Assembly: GCA_033558025.1 (NCBI GenBank)
Contig: JAUCEF010000006.1
Coordinates: 310,001 to 374,000 of the forward strand
Length of the DNA stretch: 64,000 bases
Direction: 5' to 3'
From: Phytophthora sp. 'mugwort'
Lineage: Eukaryota > Oomycota > Peronosporomycetes > Peronosporales > Peronosporaceae
A program made the position numbers and the translations under genes. This document shows, in pieces, positions 31,046 to 44,281 of the stretch (its first letter is position 1; every line of letters begins with the position of its first letter). The notes under the pieces are model-generated. The model searched no databases and was not told the origin of the DNA. It saw only the letters and a list, made by a program, of their open reading frames with translations.

Positions 31046-31700
31046 ACTCTTCGTTTCTTTTGTCGCTCTTGCGCCGTCGTTTTTGCGTTTCGCGTATTGA
31101 CATGCTTCCGTGGATTTTCGCCTGCCGTACGCCCAGACCGCTCGGTCAACCTGCTAAAACCGACTCGCCTCGCGCTGGTCCAAGTCCACCGTTGCTCGAG
31201 TTACAATGTCAACATTTGTCAAATAGTACGCTCTCGCTGTGGACGCAGCCGAGCAGCAGAACTGTATTGCGGGCCGTACGGTCCGCCTTAGCAGAACGTA
31301 GCGTAATCGGTGTTGCGATCACAGGGCCGAGGACGTGCCACGAACCCGTGCTTTGATTCCTCACGCACTCGGCCCCGCTGGGACAGAACGGTGGCGGCCA
31401 ATGCTGGCTGGCTTGAGCGACAGTGTCTCAGCAAGGGGTTGTGAGGCCGTCGGCAAGGTCTGTAACCGAGTACTGCTTCAGTGCGGAGGTTAACAGAACC
31501 ATTCGGACGGACGATGTGGAGTCGACCATAACTCGTCTGGACAGCCGCGGACTGAGACAATCGATGAAGGAGGTTGTTCAGCGAGGCCAGGTGGTCTGCA
31601 TTGAGGTCCGTTTGTGTGTGCGCGGCACGTGGTTGCGGTGTTTGCGAGTGTTGCGTGATGGCGGTTTTTGAGTGCGTGAGGGTTGTGGTTAGCGCATGGT

Positions 31701-31780
31701 GGTCAATTGGCCGAGCGGTCTAAGGCGCCAGTTTAAGGCACTGGTCCGAAAGGGCGTGGGTTCGAATCCCACATTGGCCA
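31701..31780 (+). tRNA. tRNA-Leu(AAG), copy 16, intact
   Basis: First unit with T at m1 (GGTTCAAG) and G at m3. Haplotype T-CCG-G-GG-T. Confidence 0.97.
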
Positions 31781-32435
31781 ACTCTTCGTTTCTTTTGTCG
31801 CTCTTGCGCCGTCGTTTTTGCGTTTCGCGTATTGACATGCTTCCGTGGATTTTCGCCTGCCGTACGCCCAGACCGCTCGGTCAACCTGCTAAAACCGACT
31901 CGCCTCGCGCTGGTTCAAGTCCACCGTTGCTCGAGTTACAATGTCAACATTTGTCAAATAGTACGCTCTCGCTGTGGACGCAGCCGAGCAGCAGAACTGT
32001 ATTGCGGGCCGTACGGTCCGCCTTAGCAGAACGTAGCGTAATCGGTGTTGCGATCACAGGGCCGAGGACGTGCCACGAACCCGTGCTTTGATTCCTCACG
32101 CACTCGGCCCCGCTGGGACAGAACGGTGGCGGCCAATGCTGGCTGGCTTGAGCGACAGTGTCTCAGCAAGGGGTTGTGAGGCCGTCGGCAAGGTCTGTAA
32201 CCGAGTGCTGCTTCAGTGCGGAGGTTAACAGAACCATTCGGACGGACGATGTGGAGTCGACCATAACTCGTCTGGACAGCCGCGGACTGAGACAATCGAT
32301 GAAGGAGGTTGTTCAGCGAGGCCAGGTGGTCTGCATTGAGGTCCGTTTGTGTGTGCGCGGCACGTGGTTGCGGTGTTTGCGAGTGTTGCGTGATGGCGGT
32401 TTTTGAGTGCGTGAGGGTTGTGGTTAGCGCATGGT

Positions 32436-32515
32436 GGTCAATTGGCCGAGCGGTCTAAGGCGCCAGTTTAAGGCACTGGTCCGAAAGGGCGTGGGTTCGA
32501 ATCCCACATTGGCCA
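32436..32515 (+). tRNA. tRNA-Leu(AAG), copy 17, intact
   Basis: Haplotype T-CCG-A-GG-T. Private C in the backup T run (GTCGCTTTTG). Confidence 0.97.
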
Positions 32516-33170
32516 ACTCTTCGTTTCTTTTGTCGCTCTTGCGCCGTCGCTTTTGCGTTTCGCGTATTGACATGCTTCCGTGGATTTTCGCCTGCCGTAC
32601 GCCCAGACCGCTCGGTCAACCTGCTAAAACCGACTCGCCTCGCGCTGGTTCAAGTCCACCGTTGCTCGAGTTACAATGTCAACATTTGTCAAATAGTACG
32701 CTCTCGCTGTGGACGCAGCCGAGCAGCAGAACTGTATTGCGGGCCGTACGGTCCGCCTTAGCAGAACGTAGCGTAATCGGTGTTGCGATCACAGGGCCGA
32801 GGACGTGCCACGAACCCGTGCTTTGATTCCTCACGCACTCGGCCCCGCTGGGACAGAACGGTGGCGGCCAATGCTGGCTGGCTTGAGCGACAGTGTCTCA
32901 GCAAGGGGTTGTGAGGCCGTCGGCAAGGTCTGTAACCGAGTACTGCTTCAGTGCGGAGGTTAACAGAACCATTCGGACGGACGATGTGGAGTCGACCATA
33001 ACTCGTCTGGACAGCCGCGGACTGAGACAATCGATGAAGGAGGTTGTTCAGCGAGGCCAGGTGGTCTGCATTGAGGTCCGTTTGTGTGTGCGCGGCACGT
33101 GGTTGCGGTGTTTGCGAGTGTTGCGTGATGGCGGTTTTTGAGTGCGTGAGGGTTGTGGTTAGCGCATGGT

Positions 33171-33250
33171 GGTCAATTGGCCGAGCGGTCTAAGGCGCCA
33201 GTTTAAGGCACTGGTCCGAAAGGGCGTGGGTTCGAATCCCACATTGGCCA
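33171..33250 (+). tRNA. tRNA-Leu(AAG), copy 18, intact
   Basis: Haplotype T-CCG-A-GG-A. Spacer has CGGCCAACC, making the inverted A-box copy perfect; shared only with unit 22. Confidence 0.97.
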
Positions 33251-33905
33251 ACTCTTCGTTTCTTTTGTCGCTCTTGCGCCGTCGTTTTTGCGTTTCGCGT
33301 ATTGACATGCTTCCGTGGATTTTCGCCTGCCGTACGCCCAGACCGCTCGGCCAACCTGCTAAAACCGACTCGCCTCGCGCTGGTTCAAGTCCACCGTTGC
33401 TCGAGTTACAATGTCAACATTTGTCAAATAGTACGCTCTCGCTGTGGACGCAGCCGAGCAGCAGAACTGTATTGCGGGCCGTACGGTCCGCCTTAGCAGA
33501 ACGTAGCGTAATCGGTGTTGCGATCACAGGGCCGAGGACGTGCCACGAACCCGTGCTTTGATTCCTCACGCACTCGGCCCCGCTGGGACAGAACGGTGGC
33601 GGCCAATGCTGGCTGGCTTGAGCGACAGTGTCTCAGCAAGGGGTTGTGAGGCCGTCGGCAAGGTCTGTAACCGAGTACTGCTTCAGTGCGGAGGTTAACA
33701 GAACCATTCGGACGGACGATGTGGAGTCGACCATAACTCGTCTGGACAGCCGCGGACTGAGACAATCGATGAAGGAGGTTGTTCAGCGAGGCCAGGTGGT
33801 CTGCATTGAGGTCCGTTTGTGTGTGCGCGGCACGTGGTTGCGGTGTTTGCGAGTGTTGCGTGATGGCGGTTATTGAGTGCGTGAGGGTTGTGGTTAGCGC
33901 ATGGT

Positions 33906-33985
33906 GGTCAATTGGCCGAGCGGTCTAAGGCGCCAGTTTAAGGCACTGGTCCGAAAGGGCGTGGGTTCGAATCCCACATTGGCCA
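33906..33985 (+). tRNA. tRNA-Leu(AAG), copy 19, intact
   Basis: Haplotype C-TTA-G-GG-T, with ACGATCTCG in place of ACGCTCTCG. Confidence 0.97.
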
Positions 33986-34640
33986 ACTCTTCGTTTCTTT
34001 TGTCGCTCTTGCGCCGTCGTTTTTGCGTTTCGCGTATTGACATGCTTCCGTGGATTTTCGCCTGCCGTACGCCCAGACCGCTCGGTCAACCTGCTAAAAC
34101 CGACTCGCCTCGCGCTGGTCCAAGTCCACCGTTGCTCGAGTTACAATGTCAACATTTGTCAAATAGTACGATCTCGCTGTGGACGCAGTTAAGCAGCAGA
34201 ACTGCATTGCGGGCCGTACGGTCCGCCTTAGCAGAACGTAGCGTAATCGGTGTTGCGATCACAGGGCCGAGGACGTGCCACGAACCCGTGCTTTGATTCC
34301 TCACGCACTCGGCCCCGCTGGGACAGAACGGTGGCGGCCAATGCTGGCTGGCTTGAGCGACAGTGTCTCAGCAAGGGGTTGTGAGGCCGTCGGCAAGGTC
34401 TGTAACCGAGTGCTGCTTCAGTGCGGAGGTTAACAGAACCATTCGGACGGACGATGTGGAGTCGACCATAACTCGTCTGGACAGCCGCGGACTGAGACAA
34501 TCGATGAAGGAGGTTGTTCAGCGAGGCCAGGTGGTCTGCATTGAGGTCCGTTTGTGTGTGCGCGGCACGTGGTTGCGGTGTTTGCGAGTGTTGCGTGATG
34601 GCGGTTTTTGAGTGCGTGAGGGTTGTGGTTAGCGCATGGT

Positions 34641-34720
34641 GGTCAATTGGCCGAGCGGTCTAAGGCGCCAGTTTAAGGCACTGGTCCGAAAGGGCGTGGG
34701 TTCGAATCCCACATTGGCCA
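34641..34720 (+). tRNA. tRNA-Leu(AAG), copy 20, intact
   Basis: Same spacer type as copy 19 (C-TTA-G-GG-T, ACGATCTCG). Confidence 0.97.
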
Positions 34721-35375
34721 ACTCTTCGTTTCTTTTGTCGCTCTTGCGCCGTCGTTTTTGCGTTTCGCGTATTGACATGCTTCCGTGGATTTTCGCCTGC
34801 CGTACGCCCAGACCGCTCGGTCAACCTGCTAAAACCGACTCGCCTCGCGCTGGTCCAAGTCCACCGTTGCTCGAGTTACAATGTCAACATTTGTCAAATA
34901 GTACGATCTCGCTGTGGACGCAGTTAAGCAGCAGAACTGCATTGCGGGCCGTACGGTCCGCCTTAGCAGAACGTAGCGTAATCGGTGTTGCGATCACAGG
35001 GCCGAGGACGTGCCACGAACCCGTGCTTTGATTCCTCACGCACTCGGCCCCGCTGGGACAGAACGGTGGCGGCCAATGCTGGCTGGCTTGAGCGACAGTG
35101 TCTCAGCAAGGGGTTGTGAGGCCGTCGGCAAGGTCTGTAACCGAGTGCTGCTTCAGTGCGGAGGTTAACAGAACCATTCGGACGGACGATGTGGAGTCGA
35201 CCATAACTCGTCTGGACAGCCGCGGACTGAGACAATCGATGAAGGAGGTTGTTCAGCGAGGCCAGGTGGTCTGCATTGAGGTCCGTTTGTGTGTGCGCGG
35301 CACGTGGTTGCGGTGTTTGCGAGTGTTGCGTGATGGCGGTTTTTGAGTGCGTGAGGGTTGTGGTTAGCGCATGGT

Positions 35376-35455
35376 GGTCAATTGGCCGAGCGGTCTAAGG
35401 CGCCAGTTTAAGGCACTGGTCCGAAAGGGCGTGGGTTCGTATCCCACATTGGCCA
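35376..35455 (+). tRNA. tRNA-Leu(AAG), copy 21, U58 variant
   Basis: T58 at 35440 on the C-TTA-G-GG-T background with ACGATCTCG, otherwise like copies 19-20. Confidence 0.8.
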
Positions 35456-36110
35456 ACTCTTCGTTTCTTTTGTCGCTCTTGCGCCGTCGTTTTTGCGTTT
35501 CGCGTATTGACATGCTTCCGTGGATTTTCGCCTGCCGTACGCCCAGACCGCTCGGTCAACCTGCTAAAACCGACTCGCCTCGCGCTGGTCCAAGTCCACC
35601 GTTGCTCGAGTTACAATGTCAACATTTGTCAAATAGTACGATCTCGCTGTGGACGCAGTTAAGCAGCAGAACTGCATTGCGGGCCGTACGGTCCGCCTTA
35701 GCAGAACGTAGCGTAATCGGTGTTGCGATCACAGGGCCGAGGACGTGCCACGAACCCGTGCTTTGATTCCTCACGCACTCGGCCCCGCTGGGACAGAACG
35801 GTGGCGGCCAATGCTGGCTGGCTTGAGCGACAGTGTCTCAGCAAGGGGTTGTGAGGCCGTCGGCAAGGTCTGTAACCGAGTGCTGCTTCAGTGCGGAGGT
35901 TAACAGAACCATTCGGACGGACGATGTGGAGTCGACCATAACTCGTCTGGACAGCCGCGGACTGAGACAATCGATGAAGGAGGTTGTTCAGCGAGGCCAG
36001 GTGGTCTGCATTGAGGTCCGTTTGTGTGTGCGCGGCACGTGGTTGCGGTGTTTGCGAGTGTTGCGTGATGGCGGTTTTTGAGTGCGTGAGGGTTGTGGTT
36101 AGCGCATGGT

Positions 36111-36190
36111 GGTCAATTGGCCGAGCGGTCTAAGGCGCCAGTTTAAGGCACTGGTCCGAAAGGGCGTGGGTTCGAATCCCACATTGGCCA
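36111..36190 (+). tRNA. tRNA-Leu(AAG), copy 22, intact
   Basis: Haplotype T-CCG-A-GG-A with CGGCCAACC; matches unit 18 at every marker. Confidence 0.97.
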
Positions 36191-36845
36191 ACTCTTCGTT
36201 TCTTTTGTCGCTCTTGCGCCGTCGTTTTTGCGTTTCGCGTATTGACATGCTTCCGTGGATTTTCGCCTGCCGTACGCCCAGACCGCTCGGCCAACCTGCT
36301 AAAACCGACTCGCCTCGCGCTGGTTCAAGTCCACCGTTGCTCGAGTTACAATGTCAACATTTGTCAAATAGTACGCTCTCGCTGTGGACGCAGCCGAGCA
36401 GCAGAACTGTATTGCGGGCCGTACGGTCCGCCTTAGCAGAACGTAGCGTAATCGGTGTTGCGATCACAGGGCCGAGGACGTGCCACGAACCCGTGCTTTG
36501 ATTCCTCACGCACTCGGCCCCGCTGGGACAGAACGGTGGCGGCCAATGCTGGCTGGCTTGAGCGACAGTGTCTCAGCAAGGGGTTGTGAGGCCGTCGGCA
36601 AGGTCTGTAACCGAGTACTGCTTCAGTGCGGAGGTTAACAGAACCATTCGGACGGACGATGTGGAGTCGACCATAACTCGTCTGGACAGCCGCGGACTGA
36701 GACAATCGATGAAGGAGGTTGTTCAGCGAGGCCAGGTGGTCTGCATTGAGGTCCGTTTGTGTGTGCGCGGCACGTGGTTGCGGTGTTTGCGAGTGTTGCG
36801 TGATGGCGGTTATTGAGTGCGTGAGGGTTGTGGTTAGCGCATGGT

Positions 36846-36925
36846 GGTCAATTGGCCGAGCGGTCTAAGGCGCCAGTTTAAGGCACTGGTCCGAAAGGGC
36901 GTGGGTTCGAATCCCACATTGGCCA
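36846..36925 (+). tRNA. tRNA-Leu(AAG), copy 23, intact
   Basis: First 736-bp unit (extra A in CGGTCAAACC). Haplotype C-TTA-A-GG-A with GTGAAGCC, like the orphan unit at 12823, and a private GTCTGTGTG. Confidence 0.97.
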
Positions 36926-37581
36926 ACTCTTCGTTTCTTTTGTCGCTCTTGCGCCGTCGTTTTTGCGTTTCGCGTATTGACATGCTTCCGTGGATTTTCG
37001 CCTGCCGTACGCCCAGACCGCTCGGTCAAACCTGCTAAAACCGACTCGCCTCGCGCTGGTCCAAGTCCACCGTTGCTCGAGTTACAATGTCAACATTTGT
37101 CAAATAGTACGCTCTCGCTGTGGACGCAGTTAAGCAGCAGAACTGCATTGCGGGCCGTACGGTCCGCCTTAGCAGAACGTAGCGTAATCGGTGTTGCGAT
37201 CACAGGGCCGAGGACGTGCCACGAACCCGTGCTTTGATTCCTCACGCACTCGGCCCCGCTGGGACAGAACGGTGGCGGCCAATGCTGGCTGGCTTGAGCG
37301 ACAGTGTCTCAGCAAGGGGTTGTGAAGCCGTCGGCAAGGTCTGTAACCGAGTACTGCTTCAGTGCGGAGGTTAACAGAACCATTCGGACGGACGATGTGG
37401 AGTCGACCATAACTCGTCTGGACAGCCGCGGACTGAGACAATCGATGAAGGAGGTTGTTCAGCGAGGCCAGGTGGTCTGCATTGAGGTCCGTCTGTGTGT
37501 GCGCGGCACGTGGTTGCGGTGTTTGCGAGTGTTGCGTGATGGCGGTTATTGAGTGCGTGAGGGTTGTGGTTAGCGCATGGT

Positions 37582-37661
37582 GGTCAATTGGCCGAGCGGT
37601 CTAAGGCGCCAGTTTAAGGCACTGGTCCGAAAGGGCGTGGGTTCGAATCCCACATTGGCCA
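37582..37661 (+). tRNA. tRNA-Leu(AAG), copy 24, intact
   Basis: 736-bp unit, C-TTA-A-GG-A, GTGAAGCC, GTCAGCATT. Confidence 0.97.
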
Positions 37662-38317
37662 ACTCTTCGTTTCTTTTGTCGCTCTTGCGCCGTCGTTTTT
37701 GCGTTTCGCGTATTGACATGCTTCCGTGGATTTTCGCCTGCCGTACGCCCAGACCGCTCGGTCAAACCTGCTAAAACCGACTCGCCTCGCGCTGGTCCAA
37801 GTCCACCGTTGCTCGAGTTACAATGTCAGCATTTGTCAAATAGTACGCTCTCGCTGTGGACGCAGTTAAGCAGCAGAACTGCATTGCGGGCCGTACGGTC
37901 CGCCTTAGCAGAACGTAGCGTAATCGGTGTTGCGATCACAGGGCCGAGGACGTGCCACGAACCCGTGCTTTGATTCCTCACGCACTCGGCCCCGCTGGGA
38001 CAGAACGGTGGCGGCCAATGCTGGCTGGCTTGAGCGACAGTGTCTCAGCAAGGGGTTGTGAAGCCGTCGGCAAGGTCTGTAACCGAGTACTGCTTCAGTG
38101 CGGAGGTTAACAGAACCATTCGGACGGACGATGTGGAGTCGACCATAACTCGTCTGGACAGCCGCGGACTGAGACAATCGATGAAGGAGGTTGTTCAGCG
38201 AGGCCAGGTGGTCTGCATTGAGGTCCGTTTGTGTGTGCGCGGCACGTGGTTGCGGTGTTTGCGAGTGTTGCGTGATGGCGGTTATTGAGTGCGTGAGGGT
38301 TGTGGTTAGCGCATGGT

Positions 38318-38397
38318 GGTCAATTGGCCGAGCGGTCTAAGGCGCCAGTTTAAGGCACTGGTCCGAAAGGGCGTGGGTTCGAATCCCACATTGGCCA
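38318..38397 (+). tRNA. tRNA-Leu(AAG), copy 25, intact
   Basis: 736-bp unit, same markers as copy 24. Confidence 0.97.
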
Positions 38398-39053
38398 ACT
38401 CTTCGTTTCTTTTGTCGCTCTTGCGCCGTCGTTTTTGCGTTTCGCGTATTGACATGCTTCCGTGGATTTTCGCCTGCCGTACGCCCAGACCGCTCGGTCA
38501 AACCTGCTAAAACCGACTCGCCTCGCGCTGGTCCAAGTCCACCGTTGCTCGAGTTACAATGTCAGCATTTGTCAAATAGTACGCTCTCGCTGTGGACGCA
38601 GTTAAGCAGCAGAACTGCATTGCGGGCCGTACGGTCCGCCTTAGCAGAACGTAGCGTAATCGGTGTTGCGATCACAGGGCCGAGGACGTGCCACGAACCC
38701 GTGCTTTGATTCCTCACGCACTCGGCCCCGCTGGGACAGAACGGTGGCGGCCAATGCTGGCTGGCTTGAGCGACAGTGTCTCAGCAAGGGGTTGTGAAGC
38801 CGTCGGCAAGGTCTGTAACCGAGTACTGCTTCAGTGCGGAGGTTAACAGAACCATTCGGACGGACGATGTGGAGTCGACCATAACTCGTCTGGACAGCCG
38901 CGGACTGAGACAATCGATGAAGGAGGTTGTTCAGCGAGGCCAGGTGGTCTGCATTGAGGTCCGTTTGTGTGTGCGCGGCACGTGGTTGCGGTGTTTGCGA
39001 GTGTTGCGTGATGGCGGTTATTGAGTGCGTGAGGGTTGTGGTTAGCGCATGGT

Positions 39054-39133
39054 GGTCAATTGGCCGAGCGGTCTAAGGCGCCAGTTTAAGGCACTGGTCC
39101 GAAAGGGCGTGGGTTCGAATCCCACATTGGCCA
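39054..39133 (+). tRNA. tRNA-Leu(AAG), copy 26, intact
   Basis: 736-bp unit, C-TTA-A-GG-A, but GTGAGGCC. Confidence 0.97.
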
Positions 39134-39789
39134 ACTCTTCGTTTCTTTTGTCGCTCTTGCGCCGTCGTTTTTGCGTTTCGCGTATTGACATGCTTCCGTG
39201 GATTTTCGCCTGCCGTACGCCCAGACCGCTCGGTCAAACCTGCTAAAACCGACTCGCCTCGCGCTGGTCCAAGTCCACCGTTGCTCGAGTTACAATGTCA
39301 GCATTTGTCAAATAGTACGCTCTCGCTGTGGACGCAGTTAAGCAGCAGAACTGCATTGCGGGCCGTACGGTCCGCCTTAGCAGAACGTAGCGTAATCGGT
39401 GTTGCGATCACAGGGCCGAGGACGTGCCACGAACCCGTGCTTTGATTCCTCACGCACTCGGCCCCGCTGGGACAGAACGGTGGCGGCCAATGCTGGCTGG
39501 CTTGAGCGACAGTGTCTCAGCAAGGGGTTGTGAGGCCGTCGGCAAGGTCTGTAACCGAGTACTGCTTCAGTGCGGAGGTTAACAGAACCATTCGGACGGA
39601 CGATGTGGAGTCGACCATAACTCGTCTGGACAGCCGCGGACTGAGACAATCGATGAAGGAGGTTGTTCAGCGAGGCCAGGTGGTCTGCATTGAGGTCCGT
39701 TTGTGTGTGCGCGGCACGTGGTTGCGGTGTTTGCGAGTGTTGCGTGATGGCGGTTATTGAGTGCGTGAGGGTTGTGGTTAGCGCATGGT

Positions 39790-39869
39790 GGTCAATTGGC
39801 CGAGCGGTCTAAGGCGCCAGTTTAAGGCACTGGTCCGAAAGGGCGTGGGTTCGAATCCCACATTGGCCA
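39790..39869 (+). tRNA. tRNA-Leu(AAG), copy 27, intact
   Basis: 736-bp unit, same markers as copy 26. Confidence 0.97.
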
Positions 39870-40525
39870 ACTCTTCGTTTCTTTTGTCGCTCTTGCGCCG
39901 TCGTTTTTGCGTTTCGCGTATTGACATGCTTCCGTGGATTTTCGCCTGCCGTACGCCCAGACCGCTCGGTCAAACCTGCTAAAACCGACTCGCCTCGCGC
40001 TGGTCCAAGTCCACCGTTGCTCGAGTTACAATGTCAGCATTTGTCAAATAGTACGCTCTCGCTGTGGACGCAGTTAAGCAGCAGAACTGCATTGCGGGCC
40101 GTACGGTCCGCCTTAGCAGAACGTAGCGTAATCGGTGTTGCGATCACAGGGCCGAGGACGTGCCACGAACCCGTGCTTTGATTCCTCACGCACTCGGCCC
40201 CGCTGGGACAGAACGGTGGCGGCCAATGCTGGCTGGCTTGAGCGACAGTGTCTCAGCAAGGGGTTGTGAGGCCGTCGGCAAGGTCTGTAACCGAGTACTG
40301 CTTCAGTGCGGAGGTTAACAGAACCATTCGGACGGACGATGTGGAGTCGACCATAACTCGTCTGGACAGCCGCGGACTGAGACAATCGATGAAGGAGGTT
40401 GTTCAGCGAGGCCAGGTGGTCTGCATTGAGGTCCGTTTGTGTGTGCGCGGCACGTGGTTGCGGTGTTTGCGAGTGTTGCGTGATGGCGGTTATTGAGTGC
40501 GTGAGGGTTGTGGTTAGCGCATGGT

Positions 40526-40605
40526 GGTCAATTGGCCGAGCGGTCTAAGGCGCCAGTTTAAGGCACTGGTCCGAAAGGGCGTGGGTTCGAATCCCACATT
40601 GGCCA
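40526..40605 (+). tRNA. tRNA-Leu(AAG), copy 28, intact
   Basis: Last 736-bp unit; C-TTA-A-GG-T with GTGAAGCC, a recombinant of neighbouring types. Confidence 0.97.
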
Positions 40606-41261
40606 ACTCTTCGTTTCTTTTGTCGCTCTTGCGCCGTCGTTTTTGCGTTTCGCGTATTGACATGCTTCCGTGGATTTTCGCCTGCCGTACGCCCAGACCG
40701 CTCGGTCAAACCTGCTAAAACCGACTCGCCTCGCGCTGGTCCAAGTCCACCGTTGCTCGAGTTACAATGTCAGCATTTGTCAAATAGTACGCTCTCGCTG
40801 TGGACGCAGTTAAGCAGCAGAACTGCATTGCGGGCCGTACGGTCCGCCTTAGCAGAACGTAGCGTAATCGGTGTTGCGATCACAGGGCCGAGGACGTGCC
40901 ACGAACCCGTGCTTTGATTCCTCACGCACTCGGCCCCGCTGGGACAGAACGGTGGCGGCCAATGCTGGCTGGCTTGAGCGACAGTGTCTCAGCAAGGGGT
41001 TGTGAAGCCGTCGGCAAGGTCTGTAACCGAGTACTGCTTCAGTGCGGAGGTTAACAGAACCATTCGGACGGACGATGTGGAGTCGACCATAACTCGTCTG
41101 GACAGCCGCGGACTGAGACAATCGATGAAGGAGGTTGTTCAGCGAGGCCAGGTGGTCTGCATTGAGGTCCGTTTGTGTGTGCGCGGCACGTGGTTGCGGT
41201 GTTTGCGAGTGTTGCGTGATGGCGGTTTTTGAGTGCGTGAGGGTTGTGGTTAGCGCATGGT

Positions 41262-41341
41262 GGTCAATTGGCCGAGCGGTCTAAGGCGCCAGTTTAAGGC
41301 ACTGGTCCGAAAGGGCGTGGGTTCGAATCCCACATTGGCCA
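41262..41341 (+). tRNA. tRNA-Leu(AAG), copy 29, intact
   Basis: Back to 735 bp. Haplotype C-TTA-A-GG-T. Confidence 0.97.
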
Positions 41342-41996
41342 ACTCTTCGTTTCTTTTGTCGCTCTTGCGCCGTCGTTTTTGCGTTTCGCGTATTGACATG
41401 CTTCCGTGGATTTTCGCCTGCCGTACGCCCAGACCGCTCGGTCAACCTGCTAAAACCGACTCGCCTCGCGCTGGTCCAAGTCCACCGTTGCTCGAGTTAC
41501 AATGTCAACATTTGTCAAATAGTACGCTCTCGCTGTGGACGCAGTTAAGCAGCAGAACTGCATTGCGGGCCGTACGGTCCGCCTTAGCAGAACGTAGCGT
41601 AATCGGTGTTGCGATCACAGGGCCGAGGACGTGCCACGAACCCGTGCTTTGATTCCTCACGCACTCGGCCCCGCTGGGACAGAACGGTGGCGGCCAATGC
41701 TGGCTGGCTTGAGCGACAGTGTCTCAGCAAGGGGTTGTGAGGCCGTCGGCAAGGTCTGTAACCGAGTACTGCTTCAGTGCGGAGGTTAACAGAACCATTC
41801 GGACGGACGATGTGGAGTCGACCATAACTCGTCTGGACAGCCGCGGACTGAGACAATCGATGAAGGAGGTTGTTCAGCGAGGCCAGGTGGTCTGCATTGA
41901 GGTCCGTTTGTGTGTGCGCGGCACGTGGTTGCGGTGTTTGCGAGTGTTGCGTGATGGCGGTTTTTGAGTGCGTGAGGGTTGTGGTTAGCGCATGGT

Positions 41997-42076
41997 GGTC
42001 AATTGGCCGAGCGGTCTAAGGCGCCAGTTTAAGGCACTGGTCCGAAAGGGCGTGGGTTCGAATCCCACATTGGCCA
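41997..42076 (+). tRNA. tRNA-Leu(AAG), copy 30, intact
   Basis: Haplotype C-TTA-G-GG-T. Confidence 0.97.
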
Positions 42077-42731
42077 ACTCTTCGTTTCTTTTGTCGCTCT
42101 TGCGCCGTCGTTTTTGCGTTTCGCGTATTGACATGCTTCCGTGGATTTTCGCCTGCCGTACGCCCAGACCGCTCGGTCAACCTGCTAAAACCGACTCGCC
42201 TCGCGCTGGTCCAAGTCCACCGTTGCTCGAGTTACAATGTCAACATTTGTCAAATAGTACGCTCTCGCTGTGGACGCAGTTAAGCAGCAGAACTGCATTG
42301 CGGGCCGTACGGTCCGCCTTAGCAGAACGTAGCGTAATCGGTGTTGCGATCACAGGGCCGAGGACGTGCCACGAACCCGTGCTTTGATTCCTCACGCACT
42401 CGGCCCCGCTGGGACAGAACGGTGGCGGCCAATGCTGGCTGGCTTGAGCGACAGTGTCTCAGCAAGGGGTTGTGAGGCCGTCGGCAAGGTCTGTAACCGA
42501 GTGCTGCTTCAGTGCGGAGGTTAACAGAACCATTCGGACGGACGATGTGGAGTCGACCATAACTCGTCTGGACAGCCGCGGACTGAGACAATCGATGAAG
42601 GAGGTTGTTCAGCGAGGCCAGGTGGTCTGCATTGAGGTCCGTTTGTGTGTGCGCGGCACGTGGTTGCGGTGTTTGCGAGTGTTGCGTGATGGCGGTTTTT
42701 GAGTGCGTGAGGGTTGTGGTTAGCGCATGGT

Positions 42732-42811
42732 GGTCAATTGGCCGAGCGGTCTAAGGCGCCAGTTTAAGGCACTGGTCCGAAAGGGCGTGGGTTCGAATCC
42801 CACATTGGCCA
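42732..42811 (+). tRNA. tRNA-Leu(AAG), copy 31, intact
   Basis: Haplotype C-TTA-G-GG-T with ACGATCTCG, as in copies 19-21. Confidence 0.97.
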
Positions 42812-43466
42812 ACTCTTCGTTTCTTTTGTCGCTCTTGCGCCGTCGTTTTTGCGTTTCGCGTATTGACATGCTTCCGTGGATTTTCGCCTGCCGTACGCCC
42901 AGACCGCTCGGTCAACCTGCTAAAACCGACTCGCCTCGCGCTGGTCCAAGTCCACCGTTGCTCGAGTTACAATGTCAACATTTGTCAAATAGTACGATCT
43001 CGCTGTGGACGCAGTTAAGCAGCAGAACTGCATTGCGGGCCGTACGGTCCGCCTTAGCAGAACGTAGCGTAATCGGTGTTGCGATCACAGGGCCGAGGAC
43101 GTGCCACGAACCCGTGCTTTGATTCCTCACGCACTCGGCCCCGCTGGGACAGAACGGTGGCGGCCAATGCTGGCTGGCTTGAGCGACAGTGTCTCAGCAA
43201 GGGGTTGTGAGGCCGTCGGCAAGGTCTGTAACCGAGTGCTGCTTCAGTGCGGAGGTTAACAGAACCATTCGGACGGACGATGTGGAGTCGACCATAACTC
43301 GTCTGGACAGCCGCGGACTGAGACAATCGATGAAGGAGGTTGTTCAGCGAGGCCAGGTGGTCTGCATTGAGGTCCGTTTGTGTGTGCGCGGCACGTGGTT
43401 GCGGTGTTTGCGAGTGTTGCGTGATGGCGGTTTTTGAGTGCGTGAGGGTTGTGGTTAGCGCATGGT

Positions 43467-43546
43467 GGTCAATTGGCCGAGCGGTCTAAGGCGCCAGTTT
43501 AAGGCACTGGTCCGAAAGGGCGTGGGTTCGTATCCCACATTGGCCA
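43467..43546 (+). tRNA. tRNA-Leu(AAG), copy 32, U58 variant
   Basis: T58 at 43531. Haplotype C-CCG-G-AA-T with private AGAAATG; first AA at m4. Identical in markers to copy 34. Confidence 0.8.
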
Positions 43547-44201
43547 ACTCTTCGTTTCTTTTGTCGCTCTTGCGCCGTCGTTTTTGCGTTTCGCGTATTG
43601 ACATGCTTCCGTGGATTTTCGCCTGCCGTACGCCCAGACCGCTCGGTCAACCTGCTAAAACCGACTCGCCTCGCGCTGGTCCAAGTCCACCGTTGCTCGA
43701 GTTACAATGTCAACATTTGTCAAATAGTACGCTCTCGCTGTGGACGCAGCCGAGCAGCAGAAATGTATTGCGGGCCGTACGGTCCGCCTTAGCAGAACGT
43801 AGCGTAATCGGTGTTGCGATCACAGGGCCGAGGACGTGCCACGAACCCGTGCTTTGATTCCTCACGCACTCGGCCCCGCTGGGACAGAACGGTGGCGGCC
43901 AATGCTGGCTGGCTTGAGCGACAGTGTCTCAGCAAGGGGTTGTGAGGCCGTCGGCAAGGTCTGTAACCGAGTGCTGCTTCAGTGCGGAGGTTAACAGAAC
44001 CATTCGGACGGACGATGTAAAGTCGACCATAACTCGTCTGGACAGCCGCGGACTGAGACAATCGATGAAGGAGGTTGTTCAGCGAGGCCAGGTGGTCTGC
44101 ATTGAGGTCCGTTTGTGTGTGCGCGGCACGTGGTTGCGGTGTTTGCGAGTGTTGCGTGATGGCGGTTTTTGAGTGCGTGAGGGTTGTGGTTAGCGCATGG
44201 T

Positions 44202-44281
44202 GGTCAATTGGCCGAGCGGTCTAAGGCGCCAGTTTAAGGCACTGGTCCGAAAGGGCGTGGGTTCGAATCCCACATTGGCCA
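44202..44281 (+). tRNA. tRNA-Leu(AAG), copy 33, intact
   Basis: Haplotype T-CCG-A-GG-T; identical in markers to copy 35. Confidence 0.97.
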